A stretch of DNA of 64,000 nt from an uncultured Lachnospiraceae bacterium. Its GTDB lineage: Bacteria > Bacillota > Clostridia > Lachnospirales > Lachnospiraceae. The notes beneath the pieces are model-generated. The model was not told the DNA's origin and searched no databases. It saw nothing but the letters and a program-made list of their open reading frames with translations. This document shows, piece after piece, positions 17,390 to 24,823 of the stretch (the first letter of the stretch is position 1; every line of letters begins with the position of its first letter). The stretch spans positions 1-64,000 of the forward strand of contig CANPTH010000005.1 in assembly GCA_947576945.1 (NCBI GenBank), written 5' to 3'. The position numbers and the translations under genes were made by a program.

Positions 17390-18610
17390 ATGGAATTGTA
17401 CCGCAGAGTTAAAAATGGCAAAGTGCCCTGGTACCTTTTCTATATCGGACTGACCATTGAACTTCTTATTGTTATCGTTGATAAAAGCAGCTATACCAAT
17501 CCGATAGAGGGCAGGCTGTTTCAGCTCACATTTCTGCTCTTTTTCCTGAAGCTGGCTCTGACGGACTACAGCAGGAAGGAGTGGTGTATGATCCTGGCGC
17601 TGGAGGCGGCAGCTGTCTTGTCATATAAGGTAACAGGGGCCAATGATCTGATCCGTCTGGTAACCTTCGTGGCAGCATGTAAGAATATACCGCTCAGGCA
17701 GATGATGAAATATGCTTTCTATGTGACACTTGCAGGATGTACGGTTATTGTCACGTTGGCTGTGACCGGTATATACGGTGACATCAGCCTGACACAGGCC
17801 TATGGAAGGCAGGACATGGGGAGCACAGTCTATAGCGGCGTGGAGGCAGCAAGGGAGACCAGATATACGCTGGGAATGGGACACCCCAATGCCCTGTCCT
17901 GTATGTTTCTGATGCTGATCGTGATGGGCGTGTATGTGTGGTTTGTGAAGCTCAAGTGGTATCTGTATCTGTTTCTGATGCTGTTGAATGCGGGTGTGTA
18001 TTGGATCACCGGCTCCAAGACAAGTATGCTGATCACGACGGTTTTTCTGGCAGGAGCATGCCTGCTGCATTATTGCAGTTTTCTGCAGAAAAATATGCTG
18101 GTCTATCTGGGCGGACTGCTGGCCTTTCTTGTGTGTATTGCATTTTCCGTGGATGCTGCGGCCTGTGCTCAGCGGGTGAGAGATGTTCAGTGGAACGAGT
18201 TTTATTACGGCCAGCCCATGGATAATGCGCATATTACTGCTCTCAGCAGGATTGACAGGAAACTCAGCGGCAGGGTCGTGTCGCTGGCCGGCACAACGGA
18301 CAAAGAGGGGATGATCCATACCTGGTCGGTCTTCTCGGAGCCGGACAATATGAGCTATTATTTTGACATGGGATGGGTGAAGCTTTTCTACCGCTACGGC
18401 ATTGTTCCCGGCATATTGTATCTTATGGCACAGCTCGTATTCCTGTGGAAACTATATAAGCAGAGAGATGCCTGCGGCCTGCTTGTGTTTACGATCCTGA
18501 CAATTTATACGGTGGTGGAGGCACATTTGATCTCCGTATATGTGGGCAGGAATTTTATGCTCATGATGATGGGATACTATTTTACTATGAAAGTCCAGGA
18601 CGGCGGCTGA
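17390..18610 (+). CDS. wzy: O-antigen polymerase-like membrane protein (Wzy, copy 1)
   Basis: About 406 residues, with roughly ten to twelve membrane helices and a long loop at about residues 255-315, the usual Wzy layout. The GMGHPNALSCMF block (about 160-171) matches the HPN motif that recurs in the second polymerase at 31780. Wzy joins repeat units outside the membrane by transfer from undecaprenyl diphosphate. ATG at 17390 follows GGAGGTAAAC; the upstream in-frame ATG at 17378 overlaps that ribosome site and is rejected. Wzy proteins are poorly conserved, so assignment rests on topology, motif and context. Confidence 0.7.
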   Translation: MELYRRVKNGKVPWYLFYIGLTIELLIVIVDKSSYTNPIEGRLFQLTFLLFFLKLALTDYSRKEWCMILALEAAAVLSYKVTGANDLIRLVTFVAACKNIPLRQMMKYAFYVTLAGCTVIVTLAVTGIYGDISLTQAYGRQDMGSTVYSGVEAARETRYTLGMGHPNALSCMFLMLIVMGVYVWFVKLKWYLYLFLMLLNAGVYWITGSKTSMLITTVFLAGACLLHYCSFLQKNMLVYLGGLLAFLVCIAFSVDAAACAQRVRDVQWNEFYYGQPMDNAHITALSRIDRKLSGRVVSLAGTTDKEGMIHTWSVFSEPDNMSYYFDMGWVKLFYRYGIVPGILYLMAQLVFLWKLYKQRDACGLLVFTILTIYTVVEAHLISVYVGRNFMLMMMGYYFTMKVQDGG

Positions 18611-18843
18611 GTGGATGGGCGTGCTTGCACGCACAGCCATACAGACATCGGACGGGCAAGCCGGTATGAGCATGGAGGCCGATAGGCCGGAGAGCGAATA
18701 CCGGCGGCGATCACGAGAGAGGCGAAGGCTCGGAGTGATCGGCTTTCATAGTATGGTGTTTTTGTAAAACGGAAGCAAAGCATTGCCCCGAATGGCTGCG
18801 GCGTGAGGCCTTAGGCCGCGAACGGCAGCAGAAGAGGTTACAG
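18611..18843. other. GC-rich multi-hairpin intergenic segment
   Basis: 233 bases without a gene. Stems visible: CCGGTAT/ATACCGG (18661-18704) with an inner GGCC-GATA-GGCC; CGATCAC/GTGATCG (18708-18741) with inner AGGC/GCCT-like pairing; GCTGC/GCAGC (18795-18829) enclosing GGCC-TTA-GGCC. A run of five T at about 18762 is too far from the second stem for a normal terminator. Could be a structured RNA, a long leader, or a REP-like element. The next gene's site GAAGAGG is at its end. Confidence 0.5.
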
Positions 18844-20145
18844 ATGAATAAGAAGCTTGCTCTTAAAATGATATGGAAAACAGGACTGACCTTGATCGCA
18901 GGGGGGGCAGCAGGGCTGCTGCTCTTGCTGCTTGCTTATCTGATCCCCACAGAGCCGATGATAAGAAATGCCCGGTCATCCGTTGACATTTTCAGGGAGG
19001 AAGGCGCCTCTGCCCAGGTCACGCATGGTTATGCATCAACTACACTGGATAACTATACGGATGCGTGGATGCTGCGCAATGCATTTTACAACGGAGAAGA
19101 GTCTGCATGGCAGAAAAGCCTGCATGTATATTATTATGGATATATGAATGGGCAGACGGACGGCGTATGTGAGAGTATGATCGCCTGGCTGGAAGGCATG
19201 GAAGGCTACGAAAGACTTTCCTATGCAAGGTATTGGCACGGTTATCTGACAGTGTTGAAACCGTTGTTGTATTTCTTTGATTATGGAGATATCAGAGGAA
19301 TCTTAAAGTTTATTGAACTGGCAATATTCGCCTGTCTGTGTGTGCTGTTGGAAAGGCGCCATATGACAGGGGTCATACCGATGCTGGTGGCAGCCATGAT
19401 GTGTGTGGAATTTCATGTCATTGGTATGTCGATGCAGTTTTCCTGGGTTTTTATCATTGCCGGATTGGCCTGCATCGCTATTTTAAAGGGATATCCGAAG
19501 ATCGGGGAAGCGCCGGAGACGGGGTTGTTTTTTCTGGGGATCGGAATGCTTACCAGTTATTTTGACTTCCTGACTTATCCGGTCTTTACGCTGGGCATTC
19601 CGCTGCTGGTGTTAACGCTGTGTATGAGAACTTCCAGGGAGGCGGAGCAGCACATCCTCTATCTTCCCTGTATGGCAGTGAAGCATTCCGTATTCTGGGC
19701 CATCGGTTATGCAGGTATGTGGGCGCAGAAGTGGATACTTTATACGATTTTTACCGGAGAAAATCTGATTGCAGACGGGATTCGGTCAGTTATGCTGCGC
19801 TCGGGCAGGGACGTTATGGGAGAACAGAGAGGGTATCTGGATGCAGTGGGTAAAAATATTGCAGTTATGAGCAAATATCCGTATCTGCTGGTCTGCGCGG
19901 CGGCAGTTTTAGCGTTGCCTGTTATGAGAAAGAGGGCGAAACGGCCTTCGTTTTCCGCAGGCGCTTTCGCTGCTTACCTGTATATCGCAGTACTGCCGTT
20001 TGGCTGGTATATGATCAGCGTCAATCATTCGTATATTCATTCCTTTATGACCTACAGGGGGCTGGGCGTTACTGTTTTTGCAATGCTTGCCGTGGTGTGG
20101 GAACTGTTGAACGGAAGGAAAGCAGGGTGCAGGGATGGGAAATAA
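18844..20145 (+). CDS. Polytopic membrane protein of unknown function, possible GT-C enzyme
   Basis: 433 residues. One N-terminal helix (about 13-35) is followed by a long extracytoplasmic loop of about 110 residues containing TTLDNYTDAWM, then eight or so further helices and a short basic C-terminus. A large first loop with acidic residues after helix 1 is the GT-C pattern, but I recognise no family. Near the start a run of seven G (18901-18907) encodes Gly-Gly; the frame is open here, but the run is a possible slippage site. Last bases overlap the next gene by 11, so the two are translated together. Confidence 0.5.
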   Translation: MNKKLALKMIWKTGLTLIAGGAAGLLLLLLAYLIPTEPMIRNARSSVDIFREEGASAQVTHGYASTTLDNYTDAWMLRNAFYNGEESAWQKSLHVYYYGYMNGQTDGVCESMIAWLEGMEGYERLSYARYWHGYLTVLKPLLYFFDYGDIRGILKFIELAIFACLCVLLERRHMTGVIPMLVAAMMCVEFHVIGMSMQFSWVFIIAGLACIAILKGYPKIGEAPETGLFFLGIGMLTSYFDFLTYPVFTLGIPLLVLTLCMRTSREAEQHILYLPCMAVKHSVFWAIGYAGMWAQKWILYTIFTGENLIADGIRSVMLRSGRDVMGEQRGYLDAVGKNIAVMSKYPYLLVCAAAVLALPVMRKRAKRPSFSAGAFAAYLYIAVLPFGWYMISVNHSYIHSFMTYRGLGVTVFAMLAVVWELLNGRKAGCRDGK

Positions 20146-21199
20146 CAGGCTGAAAGTGCTGATGGTCGGTCCGGACAGGAGTGTCCGCGGCGGCGTATCG
20201 GGGATGGTGAATAATTATTTTGATGCCGGGCTGGACCGGATGCTGGACTTATGCTATATCGGCACGATGGTGGATGGGTCTAAGCTCAGGAAATTGCAGC
20301 AGGCTGTCAAGGCATATATGCGGTTTCTGGTAAAGCTGCCGCGCTATGATATCGTGCATGTCAACATGGCGTCTGATTCCAGCTATTACCGCAAGTCGCT
20401 GTTTGTGCAGACGGCCAGGATATATCATAAGAAGATCGTGATCCATCAGCATGGCGGAAGTTTTCAGGAATTTTATAAACAGGAACTGAGCGAAAGGGGC
20501 AGAAGGAGAGCCAGGCGTGTGCTGTCCATGGGAGACGCTTTTCTGGTGCTTGGTACGGAGTGGAAGAAGTTCTTCGGGCCTCTGATCGGCGAGGAGCGGA
20601 TCACTGTACTGCCTAATGCGGTCCGCATTCCGGAGAAGACGGAGAAACGATATGGCGCCCACAGGATCTTATTTCTCGGAAGGCTGTGTAAGGCAAAGGG
20701 CATCGAAGAACTGTTCGACGCGGTGCGGCAGCTTCGGGAGAACTATCCTGATGTGCATCTGTACCTGGCAGGTGTGTGGGAAGAGGAAGAACCGGCCGGC
20801 CAGATGCGGATGCCGGAAGGCTGTGTTACCGAGACCGGATGGATCGGCGGTGAACAGAAGCAGAGATACCTGCAGGAATGTGATATTTTTGTGCTGCCCT
20901 CTTATTTTGAAGGGCAGCCGGTATCCGTATTGGAAGCCATGGCAAACGGCTGCGGGATCGTGGCATCCCGGGTGGGGGACATTCCGGATATGATCGTGGA
21001 CGGCAAGACAGGATTTCTGTGCAGGCCGCGGGATACGGACAGCCTGAGAGAGAAGCTGGACAGGCTGCTGGCGGATCCGGGGCTGTGCAGAACTCTTGGG
21101 GAGAATGCCCGCAGAAAGGCGGAGGAAGCATTTTCCATTGAAAGCAGTATAGGGCAGCTGCTGGAGATATATAGAGGGCTTGCAGGCGGCGGAAAATGA
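20135..21199 (+). CDS. Glycosyltransferase family 4 (copy 2)
   Basis: 354 residues. MVGPDRSVRGGVSGMVNNYF (residues 10-29) is the GT4 acceptor-side start; HILFLGRLCKAKGIEELF opens the donor domain; and FVLPSYFEGQPVSVLEAMANG with the Glu-x7-Glu spacing is the donor-binding block. Capsule-type enzyme of the cytoplasmic face. Overlaps the preceding membrane gene, and its stop lies 8 bases before the likely TTG start of the next. Sugar specificity not readable. Confidence 0.85.
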   Translation: MGNNRLKVLMVGPDRSVRGGVSGMVNNYFDAGLDRMLDLCYIGTMVDGSKLRKLQQAVKAYMRFLVKLPRYDIVHVNMASDSSYYRKSLFVQTARIYHKKIVIHQHGGSFQEFYKQELSERGRRRARRVLSMGDAFLVLGTEWKKFFGPLIGEERITVLPNAVRIPEKTEKRYGAHRILFLGRLCKAKGIEELFDAVRQLRENYPDVHLYLAGVWEEEEPAGQMRMPEGCVTETGWIGGEQKQRYLQECDIFVLPSYFEGQPVSVLEAMANGCGIVASRVGDIPDMIVDGKTGFLCRPRDTDSLREKLDRLLADPGLCRTLGENARRKAEEAFSIESSIGQLLEIYRGLAGGGK

Positions 21200-21206
21200 A
21201 TCGGTC

Positions 21207-21680
21207 TTGAAAAGTGTCCGAAAAAATGCTATTCTAATCAGATGTATCGCATATTTTTTGTTTTGCGGGATGTTGGTGTGCTGCCTGAACATAATGCAGA
21301 CAGTGCATCAGTCAGGACAGTATAAGAATGGAAGGAGCAATGAGGAAAATATGGAAATGATAGGATTGTTTGTACCGGCAATGTTCAGCGTGTGGATCAA
21401 GCATAAGCGGAATGCGGAACTTACCTGGAGTATGCCGAAGATCGTGTTTGAATATGGTATCTATGTTTTTGTGAATGTTTTCATTACCACCTGTATTATC
21501 ACATATGCGCTGGGGATATCAGGGGTGACGTCTGATGCTTTGACCAGCTTTCCATTTTTTACAAAGTATACGCTGATCGCGTCAGTGATGGCGATTCTGG
21601 TTCCGTATGTGGAAGAGATCGTCAGCAAATATTTCAAGGTTACCCTGACAGTGAGGCAGAAGGTTGAAAAATCACACTGA
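21207..21680 (+). CDS. Small membrane protein of unknown function
   Basis: About 157 residues from a TTG at 21207; an earlier TTG (21180) or the ATG at 21351 (GAGGAAAAT ahead of it) are alternatives, and the start is uncertain. Three hydrophobic stretches follow: around IRCIAYFLFCGMLVC, IYVFVNVFITTCIITYAL and LIASVMAILVPYVEEI, with a basic patch (WIKHKRN) between. No family recognised. Its last residues (VEKSH) and stop codon lie in the start of repeat copy C, so the C-terminus may have been set by that insertion. Position just before the phosphoglycerol transferase suggests an accessory of that enzyme. Confidence 0.5.
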   Translation: MKSVRKNAILIRCIAYFLFCGMLVCCLNIMQTVHQSGQYKNGRSNEENMEMIGLFVPAMFSVWIKHKRNAELTWSMPKIVFEYGIYVFVNVFITTCIITYALGISGVTSDALTSFPFFTKYTLIASVMAILVPYVEEIVSKYFKVTLTVRQKVEKSH

Positions 21681-21792
21681 TGTGCTGATTTTTCAACTGC
21701 GAGTTTGTGCCGGAGCCGCAAACTCGGGATTGCAGAGCCAAATTTGAGATTTGGCTCGCAGCCTTCGCAAAAAACTGCTTCGGCATGGAGGT
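21660..21792 (+). repeat. Palindromic intergenic element, copy C (tandem with D)
   Basis: Three successive hairpins: GTTGAAAAAT...ATTTTTCAAC (21663-21696), CGAGTTTG...CAAACTCG (about 21700-21726) and GAGCCAAAT-TTGAG-ATTTGGCTC (21735-21757), then CTTCGCAAAAAACTG and the conserved right end TGCTTCGGCATGGAGGTAAG. Confidence 0.75.
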
Positions 21793-21952
21793 AAGGTTGA
21801 AAAAACACACTGATGTGCTGATTATTCAACTGCGAGTTTGTGCCGGAGCCGCAAACTCGAAATTGCAGAGCAAAATCGGAGTATTCCTTCGGAAAACTCC
21901 TGAATTCTGCTCGCGGCCTTCGCAAAAGAACTGCTTCGGCATGGAGGTAAAG
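21793..21952 (+). repeat. Palindromic intergenic element, copy D (tandem with C)
   Basis: Direct repeat of copy C: same first two hairpins with few changes. The third hairpin is replaced by a longer nested one (GCAGAGCA...TGCTCGC enclosing GGAGTATTC...GGAAAACTCC with a TTCG turn). Ends TGCTTCGGCATGGAGGTAAAG at the ATG of the sulfatase-fold gene. Translating through C and D in one frame gives a repeated NCFGMEV, an artefact of the duplication. Confidence 0.75.
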
Positions 21953-23512
21953 ATGAGAAAAAGTAAGATTGCCTGGAAAATGATCAGAAGTATTTTACTG
22001 GTGGTCATTTTTTTCCTGTTGTTTCTTTTGATCAGGTCGGCAAGCTGGTTTCTGACTAACTTTCATGAGGTTGAGATTTCCACTGCGCTGTACCAGATCG
22101 TCAGTCCGCTGAAGGGTACGGAGTCGGGGGTCTTAAATAGTTATATCAACCAGTGCCTGTATCCTTCGTTTTCGTATGCCGTTGTATGCGCCGCAGTGTA
22201 TACACTCTATGATATGATAGCGGGTTATCTTATTCTGGAGATGGATATCCGGATCGGTTCGGGAACCTTCTGCCTGCGGGCAGGAAGCGGCCGCTGGGTG
22301 AAGAAAGTCAAGGTCATTGTTCTGTGGACGGTGATCGTGGCTTTGGGAGCAGGCGTCTGGAACAGAGCAGTGGCAGTAGGACTTCCGGAATATGTAAGAA
22401 GCAGGATAGACACGTCTACAATATTTGAGACGGAATATGTGGATCCGGATACAGTTACGATCCGTTTCCCTGACCAAAAGAGAAATCTGATCGTTCTCTA
22501 TGTGGAGTCCATGGAGGCTACCTACTCTTCCGTGGAGGAGGGGGGAGGAAAGGCCCATAATTATATTCCGGAGCTGACTGAGCTTGCGAAAGAAAATATA
22601 CATTTCTCCAATGACGATGATCTGGGCGGCGCCGCCGGTGTTACCGGTACCGGCTGGACTATGGGGGGATTATTTGCGAGTGCAACGGGGGTGCCTTATA
22701 AGCTGCCTGTCGATGGGAACAATGCTGGAGAGTATGAGAGCTTTGCACCAGGTTTGAAGGGACTTGGTGAAGTACTTTTGGAAAACGGCTATCAGAATTA
22801 CTTCATGTGTGGCTCGGAAGCCGTTTTTGGTGGACGTAAGGCATTCTTTGAACAGCATGGGGATTATCATATTCTGGACTACACGACTGCCAAGAGGGAT
22901 GGGATCATTCCGGAGGATTACCATGAGTTCTGGGGTATGGAGGATGCCAGATTATATGAATATGCAAGACAGGAACTGACGAAGATCGCACAGCAGGAGG
23001 AACCTTTTGATTTCATGATGCTGACTGTGGACACGCATCCTGCTGACGGTTATATCTGTTCCCTGTGCGAAGCGCAGTATCCGTCACAATATGAAAATGT
23101 ACTCTCCTGCGCCAGCAGCCAGGCAGCGCAGTTTGTCGCCTGGGTGAGCGAACAGGAGTGGTATGAGGACACTACGATCGTCATAACGGGTGATCACTTG
23201 AATATGAAGGCAGATTTCTGGGATGATATCGGAGATTATCAACGGAAAATATACAATTGTTTTATCAATCTGCCGGAAGGAATCCTGGAAGGTCAGAGGA
23301 ACGACAGAGACTTTACGATCCTGGATATGTTTCCGACGATCCTGGCCGCAGCAGGCGCCAGCATAGAAGGTGACAGACTGGGACTGGGGACGAACCTGTT
23401 CTCCGGACAGGAGACTTTGCCGGAAGAGATTGGTTTCGATACGCTTAACAGCGAGTTAAAGCTGTATTCAAATTATTACTATAAGAATTTTGTTGCAGGG
23501 GACAGGGATTGA
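21953..23512 (+). CDS. Membrane phosphoglycerol transferase-like (OpgB/LtaS/GacH class, alkaline-phosphatase fold)
   Basis: 519 residues. Helices near 9-31, about 70-95 and 120-142 precede an extracytoplasmic sulfatase-type domain. Key residues of the class: Glu in LYVESMEATY (E185), the catalytic Thr in GTGWTMGGLFAS (T236, close to the OpgB block as I remember it), and Asp-His in ITGDHLNM. The family moves phosphoglycerol from phosphatidylglycerol to glucans, teichoic acid or, for GacH, to rhamnose polysaccharide, so I infer glycerol-phosphate decoration of the exported glycan. The open frame extends 82 codons upstream through the two repeats, but the ATG at 21953 after GGAGGTAAAG is the credible start. 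A phosphodiesterase gene follows. Confidence 0.8.
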   Translation: MRKSKIAWKMIRSILLVVIFFLLFLLIRSASWFLTNFHEVEISTALYQIVSPLKGTESGVLNSYINQCLYPSFSYAVVCAAVYTLYDMIAGYLILEMDIRIGSGTFCLRAGSGRWVKKVKVIVLWTVIVALGAGVWNRAVAVGLPEYVRSRIDTSTIFETEYVDPDTVTIRFPDQKRNLIVLYVESMEATYSSVEEGGGKAHNYIPELTELAKENIHFSNDDDLGGAAGVTGTGWTMGGLFASATGVPYKLPVDGNNAGEYESFAPGLKGLGEVLLENGYQNYFMCGSEAVFGGRKAFFEQHGDYHILDYTTAKRDGIIPEDYHEFWGMEDARLYEYARQELTKIAQQEEPFDFMMLTVDTHPADGYICSLCEAQYPSQYENVLSCASSQAAQFVAWVSEQEWYEDTTIVITGDHLNMKADFWDDIGDYQRKIYNCFINLPEGILEGQRNDRDFTILDMFPTILAAAGASIEGDRLGLGTNLFSGQETLPEEIGFDTLNSELKLYSNYYYKNFVAGDRD

Positions 23513-23619
23513 GGCGGCAGAGTTAGCTGTGATGTTTCTTCACCTGGAATCTGTGGAATCATGATGAGCAGATAACCTTTTGAACCGGACTGAGAGTTCG
23601 TGGAATCAGGACGGCCGGG

Positions 23620-23653
23620 CACTGCAGAGCAAATCATATTTCGGGAGAGTACT
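23620..23653 (+). repeat. Possible remnant of the palindromic element
   Basis: ACTGCAGAGCAAATCATATTTCGGGAGAG resembles the middle of copy D (TTGCAGAGCAAAATCGGAG; quoted in part) and again ends in the next gene's ribosome site. The rest of the 141-base gap (23513-23653) shows nothing recognisable. Confidence 0.3.
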
Positions 23654-24773
23654 ATGGAATCACACAATAAGATAAAGAAGATCGTTTGGATTGTTTTTTG
23701 CAGCATTTCAACCTTTCTTTTGACAGGAACAATCTGGATCCGCAGGACCTATGGCGTCCTGGCGCTGGCAATGGTAAGTGAATCGTTTAGAAGCGGTCTG
23801 AAGAACAAAAGGATCCTGTTTGTCAAATATGTTATTATTCCCACGCTGGCTGTATTCCTTATTTCTTTGATTGTGAACAGATGGCTGAAGGGATCACGAA
23901 GGCGCATTCTGACTTATGTAATGGGAGGCCTTATGGTGATAAGCATCGGCGGCGCTGTGATGGGACTTGATGCCGGGGCCTACATAAGCCGCCAATATGG
24001 ACTGAGCAGGCAGCACTGGTATGACAGTGATAATCTGGTGATACATGCGCTGGGAAGCATTGACGGCATTCCCAATACGAACTCCAGGGAGGCGCTGGAG
24101 AACAGCTATCAACAGGGAAACAGGCTGCTGGAGTGCGATATGATCATGACATCGGACAGAGAGCTTGTGGCCTGCCATGACTGGGTATCCTGGAATCGAA
24201 ATACAGAAGTCGAAAAACCGAGTGGGGGGGGGCAAAAATGAGATTTACATACCAACCCTGGAAGTTTTTATGGAACACAAATTCCTGGGGAAGTACACGC
24301 CGCTGTCGGTTGCAGACCTGGCGCTGTTTCTCAAAGAGCATCCTGACGCCTACGTCATTACGGACACGAAGTATGTTGAACCGGAGGAGATCAAAGTCGG
24401 TTTCCAGGAGTTGGTAGACGTGGTCAGAGAGAATGGCTGCGAGGAAGTTCTCGACCGTTTTATTGTACAGATCTATCATGGTTATATGCGCGGCCTTATA
24501 GAGCAGATCTATCCGTTTGATAATTACATCTTTACCTTATATGAAGAAAAATATGATGGTGACGAGGAGAGACTGGAAGAGTTCGCCGAGTTCTGTATGC
24601 TCTATGGCGTGGATGTGATCACAATGAAAGCAAAATGCTACCACGATGCATTGCTGGATATCTGTAACCGGTATGGATTACGGCTTTTTGTCCATACGGT
24701 AAACGATCCGGAAGAAATTGCAGCATTCCACGCAAAGGGCGTCGGTGTATATACTGACAATGTAGAGAGATAA
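23654..24773 (+). pseudogene. Membrane-anchored glycerophosphodiester phosphodiesterase, split by a frameshift at a G9 run
   Basis: Two overlapping frames encode one protein. The first (ATG 23654, after GGGAGAG) has two or three hydrophobic segments, then the GDPD start: IHALGSIDG, NTNSREALENSYQQG, LLECD and VACHDW, i.e. the His, Glu-x-Asp and second His of the active site. It then stops at 24239, just after nine G at 24224-24232. The rest (IYIPTLEVFMEHKFLGKYTPL, VITDTKYVEPEE, DNYIFTLYEEKYD, LFVHTVNDPEE to 24773) continues one frame over. Eight G would join them as Ser-Gly-Gly-Gly-Lys-Asn-Glu. The enzyme would hydrolyse glycerophosphodiesters outside the cell, possibly trimming the phosphoglycerol added by its neighbour. 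Could be phase variation, true decay, or a homopolymer sequencing error. Confidence 0.8.
24224..24232. repeat. Mononucleotide G9 tract
   Basis: Longest G run I noticed in the window, inside the phosphodiesterase gene exactly where the reading frame breaks. One G fewer restores the full protein. Confidence 0.85.
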
Positions 24774-24779
24774 TCTTAA

Positions 24780-24796
24780 CAGACAGGATCTGTCTG
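24780..24796. other. Short hairpin after the phosphodiesterase gene
   Basis: CAGACAG-GAT-CTGTCTG, seven perfect pairs, seven bases after the stop codon. No T-run follows, so not a typical terminator. Confidence 0.4.
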
Positions 24797-24823
24797 CTGT
24801 CAAAGAGAAAGACAGGAGCAGAC

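Noticed and set aside
18741-18770. Terminator after the first wzy gene
   Set aside because: The stem at 18708-18741 is separated from the T-run by about 20 bases and the operon appears to continue.
21707-21952. 82-codon N-terminal extension of the sulfatase-fold protein
   Set aside because: It translates the two intergenic repeats and has no ribosome site; ATG 21953 follows GGAGGTAAAG.
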